A DNA stretch of 64,000 bases from Beaufortia kweichowensis (taxonomy: Eukaryota; Chordata; Actinopteri; Cypriniformes; Gastromyzontidae), in contig CM032815.1 in NCBI GenBank assembly GCA_019155185.1, forward strand, positions 12,007,274 to 12,071,273, read 5' to 3'. The position numbers and the translations under genes are program-made. Below are positions 10,771 to 25,848 of this stretch, piece after piece. Position 1 is the stretch's first letter, and every line of letters begins with the position of its first letter. Below the pieces are notes generated by a model. The model had not been told where the DNA came from. It was given only the letters and a program-made list of their open reading frames with translations, and ran no database searches.

Positions 10771-13700
10771 AGGCTATATTTTAACTTTTTGGTGTGTGTT
10801 TATGCGGTCATAATAGTTCCAATCAATCCTTAAACATTATAGTTTAGTATATATTATAAAACAAAATCAGTCGAAAATACCATACATTTACCATTCTATA
10901 GTAGGATTTGTAAAATGGCCCCTAAAATGATACTTATGTAAATTAGTTTAGGTTTGAGGTGTCAGTATGTTGATAGTGTTCTGTATATTTCCGTGTCTAC
11001 GCTAACGTGCTATTGAATATGTATTGTTAACTTAAAACAAGAGAAACTAAGTAACAAGCAAAACTAATTCAATATTGTGTTCCCATACGCATATACAGGC
11101 CATTTGTCAGAGGATGTGCAGTTGCTTCCAGAATTACATGGACAGACAATACTCCTCTATTCTATGGACATATAACACATTCTTTGAATAAGTAACTGTT
11201 GCATGGAGAAATTCATGGTCAGCTCTGTGGATTCTGAGACAGCAGGTGTGCGGCAATGGTGAATTACTTCTCTATTTGACACTGCTCACATATTTTATCT
11301 AGTAAATTCCTGCCAAGATTTGCGGTCTGAGCCTTGAACTTTCCCGGGTCAACTGACCTCTCATTCAAACTCTAATGCTAGTTTCACCCACTATTTAATT
11401 TCATTTGACTAAGTGATTGTGTAATTAAGGCTAAGTAATGATTTACAGTAGTGTGATGATATGTGCATAAAAAATTGAGCCTAGCATTTCAAAATGAATC
11501 CAAAAGACGTGCATAAGAAAACCAAACTGTTTGCAGAGGACAATAAGGCTGGTGTATGATGGTTTCTTTTCCAAATTCTTCAGTCACTTTTGGTGTAAAC
11601 AACCCAAATCCTTTATGGGTAGTCTAACTCAATCATTTGTAGTATGTAAGGTAAGGGCCGTTAACTATCCTTTCCTTTTACACATGCCAAAAGGTCCACA
11701 AATGCAAACAGAAGCTTCACGGGAAAGGAGTTTGGCATCTTAAAACAGCTGAACCAAAATATTGGCATCTATTTCAAAAACAGCTCAGGAAAGAAACACA
11801 GAAGACGACAAATAATCAGACCTTGTCAACTTCTTGAGCATCTGTGTTTTAATTTTTAGCTAAAAAGTTTATTTAGCTACAGACATTAATTTAAATTCAT
11901 GTGGCATTCATGTGATTTATGACATCATAAAACACTTTTTAATACATGAATTATTTATTAAATAAAATGTACATAACCTAATCTTTTACTTTAACTAAAA
12001 GATTACAGTAACAACTTTGTTGTAACACTTCTAAATAATAAAAACAACCTTTAAAAATTATTTATAACAATTTTTTTATTAGTTCAGTGTTGGTATATAA
12101 AAAGCTAGGATCTGATTATTACCAACCAAAATAATATGATTTTATATTTGAAAAATATATCATCTCATTTGCATGTGTCAGATATTATACAGTTATTTTT
12201 GTAATGTTTCAAAGTGACAACTGTTCCGCTTTAATGTCTGTTATCCCTTTAGTATTACCCATAACCTTTAACTTGGAAAGGTTTGATCAGACATGCACTC
12301 ACAAAGCTCACTCTGTGTAGAAAGCTGTTTTTTTCAGTTTCCTTTCAATTTCAAAGGTCTTTCATATTTTAACAGATGTGGGCAAGCCTGTAGCTGATCA
12401 TTCCCAAGTGACCCTAACGTGCACTTCCTGTCCAGTAAGCAAACACCCAGGAATGGAACAATCCTACTTTGTACCTACAAATTCAGTATTACAATAAAGT
12501 GCTTTTAGTCTCTGCCTTTAATGTTTATCACTTTCTGTCACTTTTCCTGGGGTTGGTTTATAACAGAAATGTATTTATTTAAACTAGTACTTTCTTACTT
12601 GTCTTTACTTACTTGTTTTACTGGTTTTAGCTGGTCTGGTTTGCTGGCACTGTCAGCTGGTTGTGGGAGACCAGTAAGATCTGCTTTAACAAGCTGAAGA
12701 CCAAATTTAACACCGGGAATTAAATTAAATTGAAATGCTATTAAAATATGTACATTTCAGGAACTATTTATTTCTAAATCAGTGATCAGTCTTTCACAGC
12801 CATGGAAACACTTTTTACATGCAGGATTTGTCTGTGTGATCTGTTTGAGTGTCTGAGGTTCACATGTGGTGAAATGGTACTTGTGGCTTTACCACAAAAT
12901 GGAAACCTTTCCCACTACAACCAGTTGTTTACATTTATTTGAAACATGTCAAATAACCAGTTGCCACCCTGTGGTGGAATATTTCTGTCCCTGTCTGGAT
13001 TTCCCATTTGTAACCTTTAAAGTAAGCATGAAACACAATTCTAAACCAATTTCAGTTTCATAATATGACATGTTTGTGAGTGAAATGGGATATTTAATGA
13101 GCAAGAGAGACAACATAATACAACAGGGGTTGATTGGATTATAGAAAATAGCCATTACATCCCAGAATGTGTCCAGATCCTTGAAGGGAAAGGCTTGAAA
13201 TTGTCGATTCAGAGGCAGACCAGACAAGTTAATACAGTTTAAAAAGATATTCAGACAAACTTAAACTAAACAAAAAGGGCAAAATGTATTAATAAGGATT
13301 TTATTTTTATTTAATTTAATACTTTTAGTTACACAACTAAAAAGAATATCACCCAAAAATTATCTTATAATCTTCAAAACCAATGAGATTCAAAAAATTA
13401 AATCATGTGGTCATATATTTAAAGTTATAAACGTATTAATTTCTGTTATGTATATACATATACATCTACGATGCCGTGATGGTAATTATTTAAAACATTT
13501 TTTTAGCCTGAGCCTCAGTTTGTAAAATAATGCAGTGCTTATACTTTATAGGAATCAACCTATCAATGGCTTAAAGTGTATATTAAACAGATGAGAGAAA
13601 ATAAAAAATGAGAGAATATGTCATAAAAATGCATCAAATTAACCTTTTCATCAGAATATAACTTTTCTTGACAATACCAAGAACATTCTTTAAGTATATA

Positions 13701-15144
13701 AAACTTGATAAAAGTGGATTAATAAAAATGTACAGTCCACATTATCCTTATCAGGTGATCAGATCATCAGAAATCTTTGGTTCCTGCAGTGTTCAATAAA
13801 GAGAAAGACTAATACACCCAGTTTGTGGTTTCAGACAAATAAAGGTGCCAAAGTGTATTCACACTTCGTGAAGGAATCCCTTGTCCTCCCTTTTCTGTAG
13901 GCAGGCCATACATATAGACGACACAACCCACACGCGCAGACTGAGCTCTGCCTCCACCCAGCTCCACCACGTGAGAGGAAAATGGCAACGCTGCTCCCCG
14001 TCAGATAGACGCTTCATGGAAAACAGCAGTGCATGTGGGGGAACTCCTACTGTCAGGGGAGGATGACATGGCATTGGCCTTCTCAACAGATCATTACCAC
14101 GCTTTCCTTTCTCTTCTACCTTTCTCACTACAGTATAAATAAAATACTTTGTATTCTGTTCATATTACTTGACTTGTTGCTATGGCCTGGTCAGGGCACG
14201 GTATACGTCTAGCTAGAACATCATTTTGGACTTTGTGCCACGAGTGTTTTTTATTATTTCCCCCCCAGGCATAACAAAAAAGATAAAAATGTATTGATCC
14301 AAAAAAGGAGCAATGGAGCAATTTCCATCCAACCATCTGTTGATGATTTCACCCCTCGTCCAAATAGCCCAGCTGAAACTTGATTTTTCTTACACAATGA
14401 CAGAAAGTGTTACCCACCCAACCCATGAAGCCACGTGTGAAGTCTTAAAGCCTCAAAGTGCTCCTCTGTAAGAGGTTAGGAGGTTATTAAACTATGAATG
14501 TCCATATTGCTCCTCAGAGGGTCTTTAAAATACTCAAATGCCAAAGGCACCTGCGTTTAGGCAGCATGGTCACTCCCTTCCTCTTCCTTTATGTGTATCT
14601 ACAAGTAATACAGCCCTTGTTTCTCAAAAAAAAAAAGATTTTCAGTATGGTGGTTGATTTTAGGAGCGTAGTCCCACCATATTGTGAATAAGTTATGTTA
14701 GACTTTTCCACATTTGTTGATCAGGAAGGGAATTTTCACAGGAATTCAAAAACAGGAGACTTCCAGTTTCAGTTTATCTTTTGTTATGAGAGACAGTCTT
14801 TAAAGTGTTAGCTGGTAGTGACTCATGTTATGGTGTCTGAAAGCAAAGCAAGTGACCAAACTGGAGACTGTGGTTTGACTGTCTAGATGCAATAAATCTA
14901 TTACCTAACTTGTTTTCCTTTGTGAGTAATTACCTTTTGTTTTAGAAATAATGTTTAAGTTCATCAAAAGTATTATATCTTTCTTAACCTTATGCATTAA
15001 TAAAGAAATTGTGAAAAAAAATATAATTACTTTTACACACCAACTTTTTATATTGTTATTTTGAAATTGTGATGTTTTGCTGAATTTTTCAACAAAAAAT
15101 GACAAAAAATTCAGATTTTTTTTATTTTGTCAACTAGAAAATCT
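10771..15144. other. intergenic, no gene seen
   Basis: Long AT-rich stretch. 13860-14130 is GC-richer and open on both strands, but the frames lack domains and splice sites. No RNA gene or repeat end was identified. Confidence 0.4.
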
Positions 15145-15957
15145 TTAAAGGGGGTCATATGACATTCCTCACAGCAGCCCGAACATTTAAAGAGCCCGTC
15201 ACACTGCGCTGATACCTGCGATGTTTTCCAACAATCTTGCCGTTTCCACCGGCGTTTTTCCGTCGTTTAATTTAGCAGTTCAAAGGAGGCGCAGTTCACA
15301 CCTTTATAAACTGCTTGTAAACCATGTACTAAATAACGTAAGTATCTTCATCTATTTGACCAGTAAAATTTACCTCAGAATAAAAAGACTAAAGTTTTTC
15401 CTGAGGTACTTACACTTAAAAATAGCCACGTCGCCGCTTTCCGCCATTTTCTAAAATAACGCAGCCTGTCTTCTTCTCTGGCTGACTCAGCTCCCGGGGC
15501 TCATGGGATAGAAAAGTGTCCATCGAATGAACACTTCAAAATCTAGCCGGAAGTAGTAGACCATCCGGGTACTTTTCGCCTACTGTTTTTCGAATACTAT
15601 GAATTCGGACATACTACTAGAAAGAAGGCTTACCTTTTATTCTCGCTGTTGTTTTGTTTCTGCCGGCGCCGCCATGTTGTATAGACGATGGCTGCGTCCG
15701 AAATCGCGTACTGCCATACTATATAGTAGGCGAAAATCAGTACGCGAGGTAAGCCTTCTTTCTTTGGATATACATTTAGGCGGTTTGAATGTGACGTTTT
15801 AGGAAGGTGTGTCTGAGCCTTAATATTTACAAACAATATCTCTTTGGGTTTAAGACTTTGAGCCTTGTAACTCTGCAGATCTTATACGTGCACAAACAGC
15901 TACATAACACACTAAAGAGAAAGGAAAACAAGAAATCGCATCATATGACCCCTTTAA
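15145..15957. mobile_element. MITE with TTAAAGGGGTCATATGA termini, carrying nested insertion
   Basis: The left end TTAAAGGGGGTCATATGA and right end TCATATGACCCCTTTAA are inverted repeats. The interior from about 15190 to 15775 differs in character (GC-rich, GTACTTTTCGCCTACTG, ACTATATAGTAGGCGAAAA) and looks like one or more other MITEs inserted into it. Confidence 0.75.
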
Positions 15958-18900
15958 GTATGTTTACTATTTCCTTATTTGTTCTTATTTGATCTATGAC
16001 AAATCTCCCATTATACCTTAGAGTGTTTACATAACAGATTTCTTCTGGAAAAGACATAAAAATGCACATAGTGTTTGTCTTTAGTCTAGATGTGGAAGGG
16101 GTTGGCTAAGCAAAACAGAACAAACCAGCTTCACACTTCACACGTCATTTGACACATTTAATATTCTTGTGAAAGACAGAAGTCTTATTAGCTCACTCTT
16201 TCCACTGAATGCCTGCAGGCTGAATAAAACTCTTCTCTCACTGTCTAAATATTCCTATTTTCCACTAGCAATTCACATCCTTCCAAGAACTGTTAATCTG
16301 TTGTCACCTCATCATTTCTCTTTTCCTTCACTGTTTAGGAAATCGAATAATTTTTGATTGAACAGCATATTTTATATTTATATTTTTACTTTTACAACAA
16401 AATTGACATATCACTGGTTATTATATAAACCTTTACCATATGAATATCTGCTGTCAAAACAAATGTGTTAATTATATATAAATCATTAATACATATGAAA
16501 TATAAAATACATTATAAATGATATTTCTAATAATTCAATGAACCGGGTCGATTATTCTGATCAGTTTTATCTAAATACATTTGTCAGGTTATCATCATTA
16601 AAACGCTCTTGTGGTTAGGACTAATTCTTACTCGTTTCATCTAAATCCTTTATTTTAGAATTCCTAACAAAGCCATTGTGTCTTTGAAGAAGTATGAATT
16701 TTATTTATTCTAATCAATTTATTTTTATATTCGTTTTAGAAGTGCTTTATTTATTGATATTAAACAGCTAATTTTATTGCAATTGTATTGTAAAGTTTGA
16801 CATTCAACTTTGCAGATCAAGTTTGGGTGGCTGTGTGATCTTAATCTAATTATGACAAACTATAAACTAATGGAAAGGTATAAGACTCGATATTAAATAT
16901 TTAACAAATGCATATAAACAATAAATATAAAAAATGTATAAAAACATTGTTAATGTCACTGTAATTTATAAAAATACCTCAAATAAAAAAATTAAAAGAT
17001 AATTATTTTAATATTAATATTTTATATTAATATTAAGTATATATCAGCTTATTTTAATATATCTTTGTGTATATGTCTTTTATAGCTGACACTTACATTA
17101 TAATCCAAGATGTAATTTCATTTAATCATAGCACTTTTTTGGCATAACTCCAGGCTCATCCAGTTCAGATTTGTTCACATTGTATTTGGGATTTGGTTTG
17201 ATCTCTAACCTTTGTTTTGACAGTTTTTCATCACAACTGACCTGGGGTCGCCCCAATTCACAAAGTTTCGTAGTTCCAGGACTATCTGCTGAAAGTACCC
17301 ACTTTTTGTTTTATTTGAATTTATACATCATTTATATCATTTATATATTACATTTTCATTATAAGGAAAGCTTATGGTTTCATGGACAACTCTTGGAACT
17401 ATCCGCCCTATTTGGACCAGCCATTTAGCATCTGTATTCTGTCTCATGTTGATTTTGTTAAAGATTTAGTTATTTTTTTTAAAAATCACTCCCAACCTTC
17501 TCTTCTGTGTTCATTTTCTGTCATTTACCTGGCTGCCCAACCCCCAGTCTGCCGGAGAAAAGGGAAAATAAATTTGTGTCTGGGTGTAGTTGTTTCCAGA
17601 TGTGTCCTCCATCTTGGGTCTGATGTGAATTGTTTTGCAGACAACTGCGCAGACAGGAAAGTGCAGAGCTAAGAAATACGATCTCATCATTACCCATCAA
17701 ACCTCTGACGAATCCTGACTGAATAAATGACTTTCAGAAAAAATAAGGAAAAAATCTCCAAAAATGACGGCAGTGATGACTCCATTTATACACATGCAGT
17801 AAATATTCGGTCACATATTTTTTTATTTATTGTTTGTGTATTTTTTGTGTTTGTGTAATTTAAGTTGTTGACTTTCAGACCTGTTCACCACCTAATATAC
17901 AAAAAAGGAACAGTCAAAGCATTAAAGGCCACAAACGCCAGCCAGAATCAACCCCATATAAACTCTGCCTCTCTCATTTCCTGTGATAAAGCACAAGTCC
18001 AAACTCTTGTAGGATAGGTTACACAACACACTATTGTGAGAGCATTAGAGAGTTTAATAACCACGCAACTATGGGTTGAAGGCTTTAGTTTAAATCTGGG
18101 ATTGTGCAGTATCCACAAAAGCCACATCCTTTACCGCGGTTGACTGTTGTCCTTGGCAATGGGAAGAGTGGTTTCAGGATCATAGATTGCTTCAAGGGTC
18201 ACTTTCGAAGGGAAATCATGTTGAATGGTTTATTTTCAAGGAAAAAACTGAGACAACTATTCAGTACTATACGGAATGTACTATTGTGCAAAATCTTCTT
18301 TGTAAATCAGCGCAATATAATATGTTTCTTTTATGTTATACAGATTGAATATAACTGAAAATATTATAGGTGAGAAAGGTGAATACTTTTTAGCAGCAAT
18401 AGAGAAAGTCTCTTCTGTTCGTTTTAATAGGGGCTGCTAAGCTCTCGTAAATGATCTTGATTGAAACATAAATGCAAAACTGTGAAAATCGCTATAGAAA
18501 TACATTCGAATTGAGCTGAACATATATTTTCTTTCTGGGACACACCTCTAGATGACAGAGGCCACAGGGAAGTTCAAGGGATTTTATTGGTCTTATGGGT
18601 GGTTCTGTCTGCCTGATGGGAAAATGCAGAAACCTTGCAAGTCAATTCAGGATCTGCTCAGTGTAACAGTCGAAACAAACACATACACACACACTTAGAC
18701 GCTCTATCCTGTGATGTGGTACAGACGTCACCAGTCTTGCTGTGCGGCCTTTAAACAGGAGTCATAAAATCCACATGTCGCCCTGTCTTCAGATTCGAAC
18801 ACTAAATCATATCATATGTATCGTAGACTCTACAGGTCTACAGATCTCTATTTACACATCTTTTAACAAATTAAGACTTCTTTAAGAAAAAGTCGTGCAA

Positions 18901-19737
18901 ATGGACACAATGAATTTACATTTGCAAAGTTCAAATTGTTTTTATATTCGTATTACTTACTAAAGGAAGTGCTGGCAACATATACTGTATCACATTTATG
19001 AATGACGTACAATACAATGCACTTCAATTCAGTTTTTGAATAACCACAGCGATATCAATATGCATATAATATTAGTTGTATTAGTAGTAATGCAATGTCA
19101 TTACTAGCTTGGCAGTCACTGATTCTTTTAGATCATCTAATTTAAACAAAATTGATATATCCAGAAATATAAAAAACAACACTGGCACCGTCTAGACTGG
19201 CCAGGAAAGATTCTGCACAAATAATTACTTCTCAAATGGACAAAATAAACACTAGAGCACATGGAAGCAGAAAAACAGTTTCCACTAAGTGGGTTATAAA
19301 CCCATCCAAAAGCTTCAATGTCAGGACAAAGTTCAGCAATAGTTCATGTTGAGGAAAGGAATAGGAATAACATTAATGTCTTTGGAAATCTTCTGCTTCA
19401 TCATTCTAAGATTGTAGTTTAACGTTTAGTGGATTGAGCTGCATATTTTGTCATTAAACAGACAGTTTTCCAGTATATACCTAATATACCTTAGAATGTC
19501 TGACTTTCTTGATTTATTTCACTGCTAAACGCGCATTATTATTCGCAACAGAAGCCAGTTATTTTCAATTGAGTTGATTGTTTTCTACGCAATATCAGCT
19601 TGTAAAATAGTGTGGTTAACGTGCACACTATGTATTTTTCATCTGAATTTAGTTAATCCCACCCCGGTACAGGCCAGAATGCATACTGTGATTATTAACT
19701 ATATGCCAAAGCACGAATCTGGAAGAATGATGTGAAA
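15958..19737. other. intergenic, mostly no feature
   Basis: No gene is seen. It contains a degenerate internal fragment of the TTAA-bounded MITE at about 16835-17060, with its ends lost, listed separately. Open frames at 17171-17672 and 18104-18358 show no domain. Confidence 0.4.
16835..17060 (-). mobile_element. TTAA-bounded MITE, copy 3 (internal fragment)
   Basis: The interior segment (ATTATGACAAACTATAAACT, then AAGACTCGATATTAAATATTTAACAAAT-type sequence and ATACCTCAAAT) follows the order seen in copies 2, 4 and 7. Terminal repeats are not recognisable. Confidence 0.5.
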
Positions 19738-20010
19738 TACAGTACCAGTCAAAAGTTTGAAATCACTTACTGTTGTTTAAACTCTGTAAAGTCATCAAAA
19801 CCATGAAATAACACACTTGATACTGGGGGAATTATGTTGCGACTAAAAGCATCCAAAATAAATGAACACTGTCTTATATTTTAGCATCATCAAAAGTAGT
19901 CAACATTTGTCTAGAATTTGTAAAATCATTCTCTTGACATTTTATCATCAGCTTCTTGAGGTCTCAACCTGGGAAGCTTTTAAAACAGCACTGAAGACAT
20001 TTCTATCTAT
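19738..20010. mobile_element. Tc1/mariner relic
   Basis: It starts with TACAGTACCAGTCAAAAGTT, the terminal sequence of a common fish Tc1-like family. It goes on to sequence resembling the degenerate transposase 3' part (AGCTTCTTGAGGTCTCAACC TGGGAAGC, split). It is heavily decayed and has no usable frame. Confidence 0.55.
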
Positions 20011-23000
20011 GCTCCTACTGGCTGCTTTTTATTCATTTATTCATTATTTGTTCCAAAAAATATATTTAACACAATTTTTGTTTTTTAATTAAAGAAATAA
20101 ATATGTTGGCACAATTATATTTTGTTTTTCAAACATATACACCTTCAGATGAAAATTTTAAAATCATGAAAAAAAAATGATGTCTTAACTGGCTTACTGT
20201 ATGTCACCGTTTAAATTCCTTCCTCAACTTCAGCTGTCACCATAAAAACTGTCTGACGCGTGCAGCGTGATTACATGCAGCTGTATGTCATCTTGCCTCA
20301 AACGACTGCAAATATTAGATGTGTTTGACTTAATGCTGCAGGACACAAGCCGATCTGCGAATGATAATAAAGTACAACCTGAGTGATTCATAAGCATACA
20401 GAGCCGTCTACTTTCAAATCATTCCCTTATTATTTAGATATCATGAAGTTGAACACAACTACTAAGCCAAAATCTTTTTGTGGACTCTTTTGTGTTGAAA
20501 GTGAGAACAGGCTGGTTGGACAGTTTTTGTTATTTCCATTGTTGCATTGCAGCCGAAAGACAATGCGTCATGTCTGTATATCAAAAAGTTCAATATTGTA
20601 GTTTCACCAGCATACATGTAAAGAGCACGCTTAAGTCCTTTCGCTGCAAATTTTGATGTGTTGACTGTTTTGCACATCTGAAGAGAAGTCCCAAGACGTA
20701 AACCTAAACTTACACATAAGTTTTCAACCGTTCCCTTGCTCTGTTGCAAGAACTGCTATTTTTGTCTGAAAATAAAAATCCATTTTCCATTGTTGTTTCC
20801 TAGCTAAACTACCATGCTTTGTGGTGCCAGTCTTCAGTTGGCTGGTGTTTGGGAGGTGTCTCTTGTCTGCCTCCCAACCATCTGATGACAAGCTGGAAAA
20901 CTCCACACAAACAAATGGATGGAAGACAGGTTCTACGCCTCATCCCTTGATTTGTCTCATTTGCCACCCCGGTCTACAGTCTGTGTCTCGCTGTATTTAT
21001 GGGTTTTGTGTGATCTGTGATTGTGTGTCTCCTCAAACTGTCAGTATTCAGCATAGCTGGAGACAGTATGGTGTGTCTGATTTAATTTAGCTTCTGGCTC
21101 AAAATAAAGGAGGTGACAGATTCACAACATACAGTCTTTCATTTAACATAACACTGAAGGGAAAAAGACATTTTTTAGTCATTTCAACCCACTTTCAGAC
21201 TTTAATTTAGAGGTCAATTTTAGAAAAACATCCTACAGTACAGTTCATAAATAAATAATAGTAAATAAATAAAAAATAAATCAATAAAATATTTTATTTA
21301 TTTAGGTCTGCTCACACCAAGGACGACTCTTCTTTAGCAATTATGACAAAGGTAAAGAAATAAATCTTTTTAAAATATAAATTATGTAGAATACTGGACA
21401 CCACAACTATAATAATATTGATGCAGAGAAACAATATCACCTTCAGATTTTTTCCAGCTGATAAATAAAAAACATTGACAATTTAAATGCATTTAACTTT
21501 TAAAGGTTTGCGTCTCGTCTGTGCGTTCTCAAAAATTGGGCTGCACACGGATGGATAACAAAAATGTAGTGGATGCTAATTTAGTTATAGTGTCTTTACA
21601 GATATCGTTCCTGGTGTGAAGAGCCTTAAATGTGGCACTGGAGAGTTTATCTGGCAATTTCTTCACAGTTTAACAGCAAACACAAAGAATTACAGAGATA
21701 ACAGCTTATCTAATCTAAAATGAAATGATAAGATACATGAAAATTACAGGGAAATGGGCTTCAGATCAAGGGAACAGGCTTGAGGTTTATGTGGAGGTCA
21801 GTTTTAGCACAGAATGAGCTTCATTCAGTGATCCCAGCTCTCCGTAACACTTCACACGCCAGTACCACAGATGTTTGACTGTCTGCACTCTCACTGATAG
21901 CGTATTAGCGGCTGGGTGTTAAGTGCAAAGCTTTGATGTCAAAACAATACCTGAAGTGTTGAAAGAGCTCCTTATATTGCCCACTGACAAAGTCAACAAG
22001 ACAAACAAATGGAAAAGTAGTTAATAGAGGTTGAGTGAAATGCCACATTTTACAGCCTTTAGTTTAAGGTAAACGAATACAAATTATTGTAATCTCTCTT
22101 TGCTTTAATGATGTTGGCACATGATACTACAAATAAATGGTAATGAAGGCTACCTTAAAGAAAACCATGGTATTATCATCATATTGTCATTGTATATTTT
22201 CCTTAAAACCATATCTTTTGTAATCACATTCTCTGAAATGTATACATATCCTAAATAATATTTTTTTCCAAATTAAATTTATTAGCACTAATTACCACTT
22301 TTGATGATTTTGATTATGAATACCTACACAACTTTCCAAACCTAACTTTCAAGCAGGCACGTGAAGTGTTCCAAACCAGTGTGACGTCTACATCACTAAA
22401 ACCTCAAACTGCCAAGAACTGCATTTATGAAAAACTGAGTTTACTTTCTAGTGCTTTCATTGCAGCGCAACAAGGCTTTCCTTTCTCTCCTGCAAGCGGA
22501 GTCCGTTTGGCTAACGTTGGAAGAACGTTTGTGAGCCAAGGGTCTCTTGCAGTCACTGCTGACTTCAAAGCCGTAACCTGAGTCTCTCTGCAGCTCCACA
22601 ATAAATCAAATAAACCATTCACTGGGTGTTTTGGGGGGAAGGGGGAGTGAGACCTAATGCAGAGACTGAGAAAACAAGCACGTGCAGTGGGGAATAGAAA
22701 GAAAGAGACAACCTGAGGGGAAAGGAAGGGACAGTAGAAGAAAAAGAGAAATGAGAAATGTTACCAAAATTTTACAGAAAATGCATTTTTTTATTAAAGA
22801 TGAAAAAAGTTATAATACACAGTATTATTGTTCATAGACAGAAATAAACTATGTAGAAAAAATCACAAATAAGATCACTGTAAAATCATAGTTCACCAAA
22901 AAGTATATGTTTTTTAAAACCTGCATATAACTCTTTCTTCGATTAACACACAACAGAAGAACTATTCCTTTAATATTTGTTGATAATATCAATATGTTTT

Positions 23001-25528
23001 GTCTTCGTCCATTAAGTCGGAATAGTGCGAGTAATCATCAAAGATCAAAATACTCAGGGGTCGAACCACAACAACTAGGCTTTCAAAGGTAAAGAAAGGA
23101 CAATCAGCAAGGGGTGTACAGCATCCCACTGAGCTTGCCGGGGAATGCAAGGTATTTGTCATCTTAAAGAAAATTCAGGAATGCAAAGGGAGCCGACTTC
23201 CCAAAAGATAACATTGACCTTATATCTTGTTCGTGGAGATGTGAGATTATAACCCTGTCAACCTCATAATCATCAAGCTGCCTCCATTGACATCATTTAT
23301 CAAAAGCTGGATATATAGTGACTTTCATACTGGCTTTTCATTTGATTGATGGATGGGAGTGACCTTTCTCAGGTTGATGAACAACACAGAATGAGAATTC
23401 CTATCCCAGACGCATGCACAGTGGCGAAAAAAACGAGGGGGAGGCAACTGATTTACATGGATTGCAAAATCTTTTGGAAGCGAGCCTCTCCGTTGGGACC
23501 TCCACCCTTCATTGGTTCAGCCTTTTTTCACACATGTCCCATAGTTTTATAGCTCAGGGTAAGACTGTGGCCAACTTCTGCATTGCATCACAACAGGTGG
23601 TTGGTCATATCCGTGCTTTTCGTCCTTTCTAAAGAATTTCTAAACAAACACAGACCATTGAAGCCATTTCTGCTCTCGTTATTGTGCTTATAGTGTGGGT
23701 TAACACCCCTTGGAGTTGTTTCAAGACTGAAAATTACATGACTGTGATTTGCAGTAGGGATATAGCCCTTAATTGTGTATTTCATGGTTTATAGGACATT
23801 TCAAGGTGTTCCACAGTTTCACCCAAAAATATAAATAATGTCATTAATTATGAGCTCTTATATTATTTAAAACTGTATGATATTCATTATTTATTATTAG
23901 CTTTCCTGTTGCTCAGTTGGTGATAGTATAATATGTCAATTGCTTTGGATAAAAATGTCTGCAAAATGCATGAAAGTAAATGTATTACGTGGACAGCATT
24001 GAAATGAAAGAATTTGCCGGTCTGTTTTTGATATAATAAAGGTCAATGGGCTCCAAAAAAGTGGTTGACTGCAAAAACAGCACAGTGTGATGTCATTCAC
24101 TATTGGTTTTTTAGTCACCAAATTTCATTCCCATTAATGGCAGTAGATCTGATCTGAGAATGGTTTTCATTGAACAACTTTGTTCCTCACACAAACCATT
24201 ATATGACTAGAAGCTTTTTAATAAATGACATATGTTGTATGAATTACTTTTATTGAACTTAAGGTGTTTTTTTTACATGTGAACAACATGAGTGTCTCAT
24301 GTCAATAACATACTACCACGTTTCACGTGTAATAATATGGGTTTTTAAATGGGAATTTAGATGGGATTCACAGAAAATGTTCCAAAACCATGTGTTTTTT
24401 GCACATTTGACATTTAATTATATAAAAAAGACAAGTAAGAAGTTGTGTTTCATGGAGGAAAGACAGTTTACCTGGTTTGAAACAACATGATGTTGATTAA
24501 ATAATGATAGAATCAAATTTTCTGTGTTAGCTAAACGTATACATTACTGTTTGAGATGAATACTCATCTGAATCAATGTGCATGATTGGACATACTGCCT
24601 TAGAAAACAAGGGAAGGTATCCAGCAATATACATTTTGCAAGTCTCATAGACAATGATGAGCTGTGGACATGTAATGGTCAAACTCTTGCACTTTCCCAG
24701 GACATGAAAGCTCATCTTTCTCATCTTCTCTCCAGTTATTTACTGTGGTTATGCAGTTATGTTGTGTTATTGTTTTTAGTCAAACATCAATTATAAATGA
24801 TTTAACAATTTAGTTAATGACATGTATTTTGAAACAGTTAAGATAACATTATGAATGTTGGTTAAACTAACATTTCATTTAACTATACAAAAAACATTCA
24901 ATTTATGCAAACTGCAATGAAAAAAAGAAAAATAAACATTATAATTAAAGTCAAAAGTAACGATTCCTCTCAGGAAATTGTACTTGTTGTGATTAATCAC
25001 CACAAAAAGTCCACTTAGGAACAGCTCTTTATTCACTCTTTTGTTAACTTTATAATGGATGTGCTATGTGCTGAACCGTCTGTATAACACATGTTGAGGG
25101 CTTAAGAGCTTGTGATTTTATATAAAACACAAATGTTCCATTTTAGCTTTTAACGTTCTTCCTCAGCTTGGCGTTAAATGTACAGTATAAAAAAGATAAA
25201 GAGCCGTGAGGGCTGTTAAGGGGACCAATAAAGATTTGTTTAAAACTGAAGCATCATCTTAACAGAGATTTATCTGTAACTATGGGGATAAGTTGTTGTG
25301 TCAAAGCTGGTTTGAATGAAAACCAGGACACAGTTAATGACTCAGGTTGCTTTGATCTGACCTTGATTCCATGAGTGGACACAAAGGTATGTGTGTTCAA
25401 AGTCTGTTTGGAATGTGTCGCAAAAGAATCCTTATGAAATCCTTATGAATTTACTGGCATAAATTCATTCAGAAATAAGCTAAGGCATGATGAGGTGTTG
25501 TGGGGCAATGGGAGAGCTAGAAAGATTT
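20011..25528. other. intergenic, no gene seen
   Basis: Apart from a fragment of the GGGATAGTTCACC MITE at about 22885-22985 and a SINE at 23895-23990, nothing is supported. Open frames of 60-95 codons at 20383-21090, 22366-22622 and 23346-23632 lack domains and coding bias. Confidence 0.4.
23895..23990 (+). repeat. tRNA-derived SINE fragment
   Basis: An A-box-like CCTGTTGCTCAGTTGGT is followed after a deletion by the 3' tail TTGCTTTGGATAAAAATGTC and TGCAAAATGCATGAAAGTAAATG, which is the common cyprinid SINE tail. Confidence 0.55.
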
Positions 25529-25848
25529 TTTAACAGTTAACCTCAGGAGGAACACCTATGTTATTTCCCTATTCACTTTATTATCTAATCATGATAAACT
25601 ATAAATTAATGAAAAGCTATAAGACTCAAGATAAAATATTTGACAAATTTTCATAATAATTAACATAAACAAAAAGTTAATGTTACTGTAATTTATAAAA
25701 ATACCTAAAATGAAAACATTTCTAAAAAGACTTAAAAACGCTTGAAAAAATATCTAATATCTAAAAATGATTAGATTATTATTATAATTATATTATATTA
25801 TAATTATTATAATACATTTTCATGTGTATACTCCATTTCTGCTGTTAA
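25529..25848 (-). mobile_element. TTAA-bounded MITE, copy 4
   Basis: Its left end is rearranged (TTAACAGTTAACCTCAGGAG) but keeps the GAGGAACACCTATGTTATTT block. The interior follows the family order. The right end is decayed (TTTCTGCTGTTAA). Confidence 0.65.
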
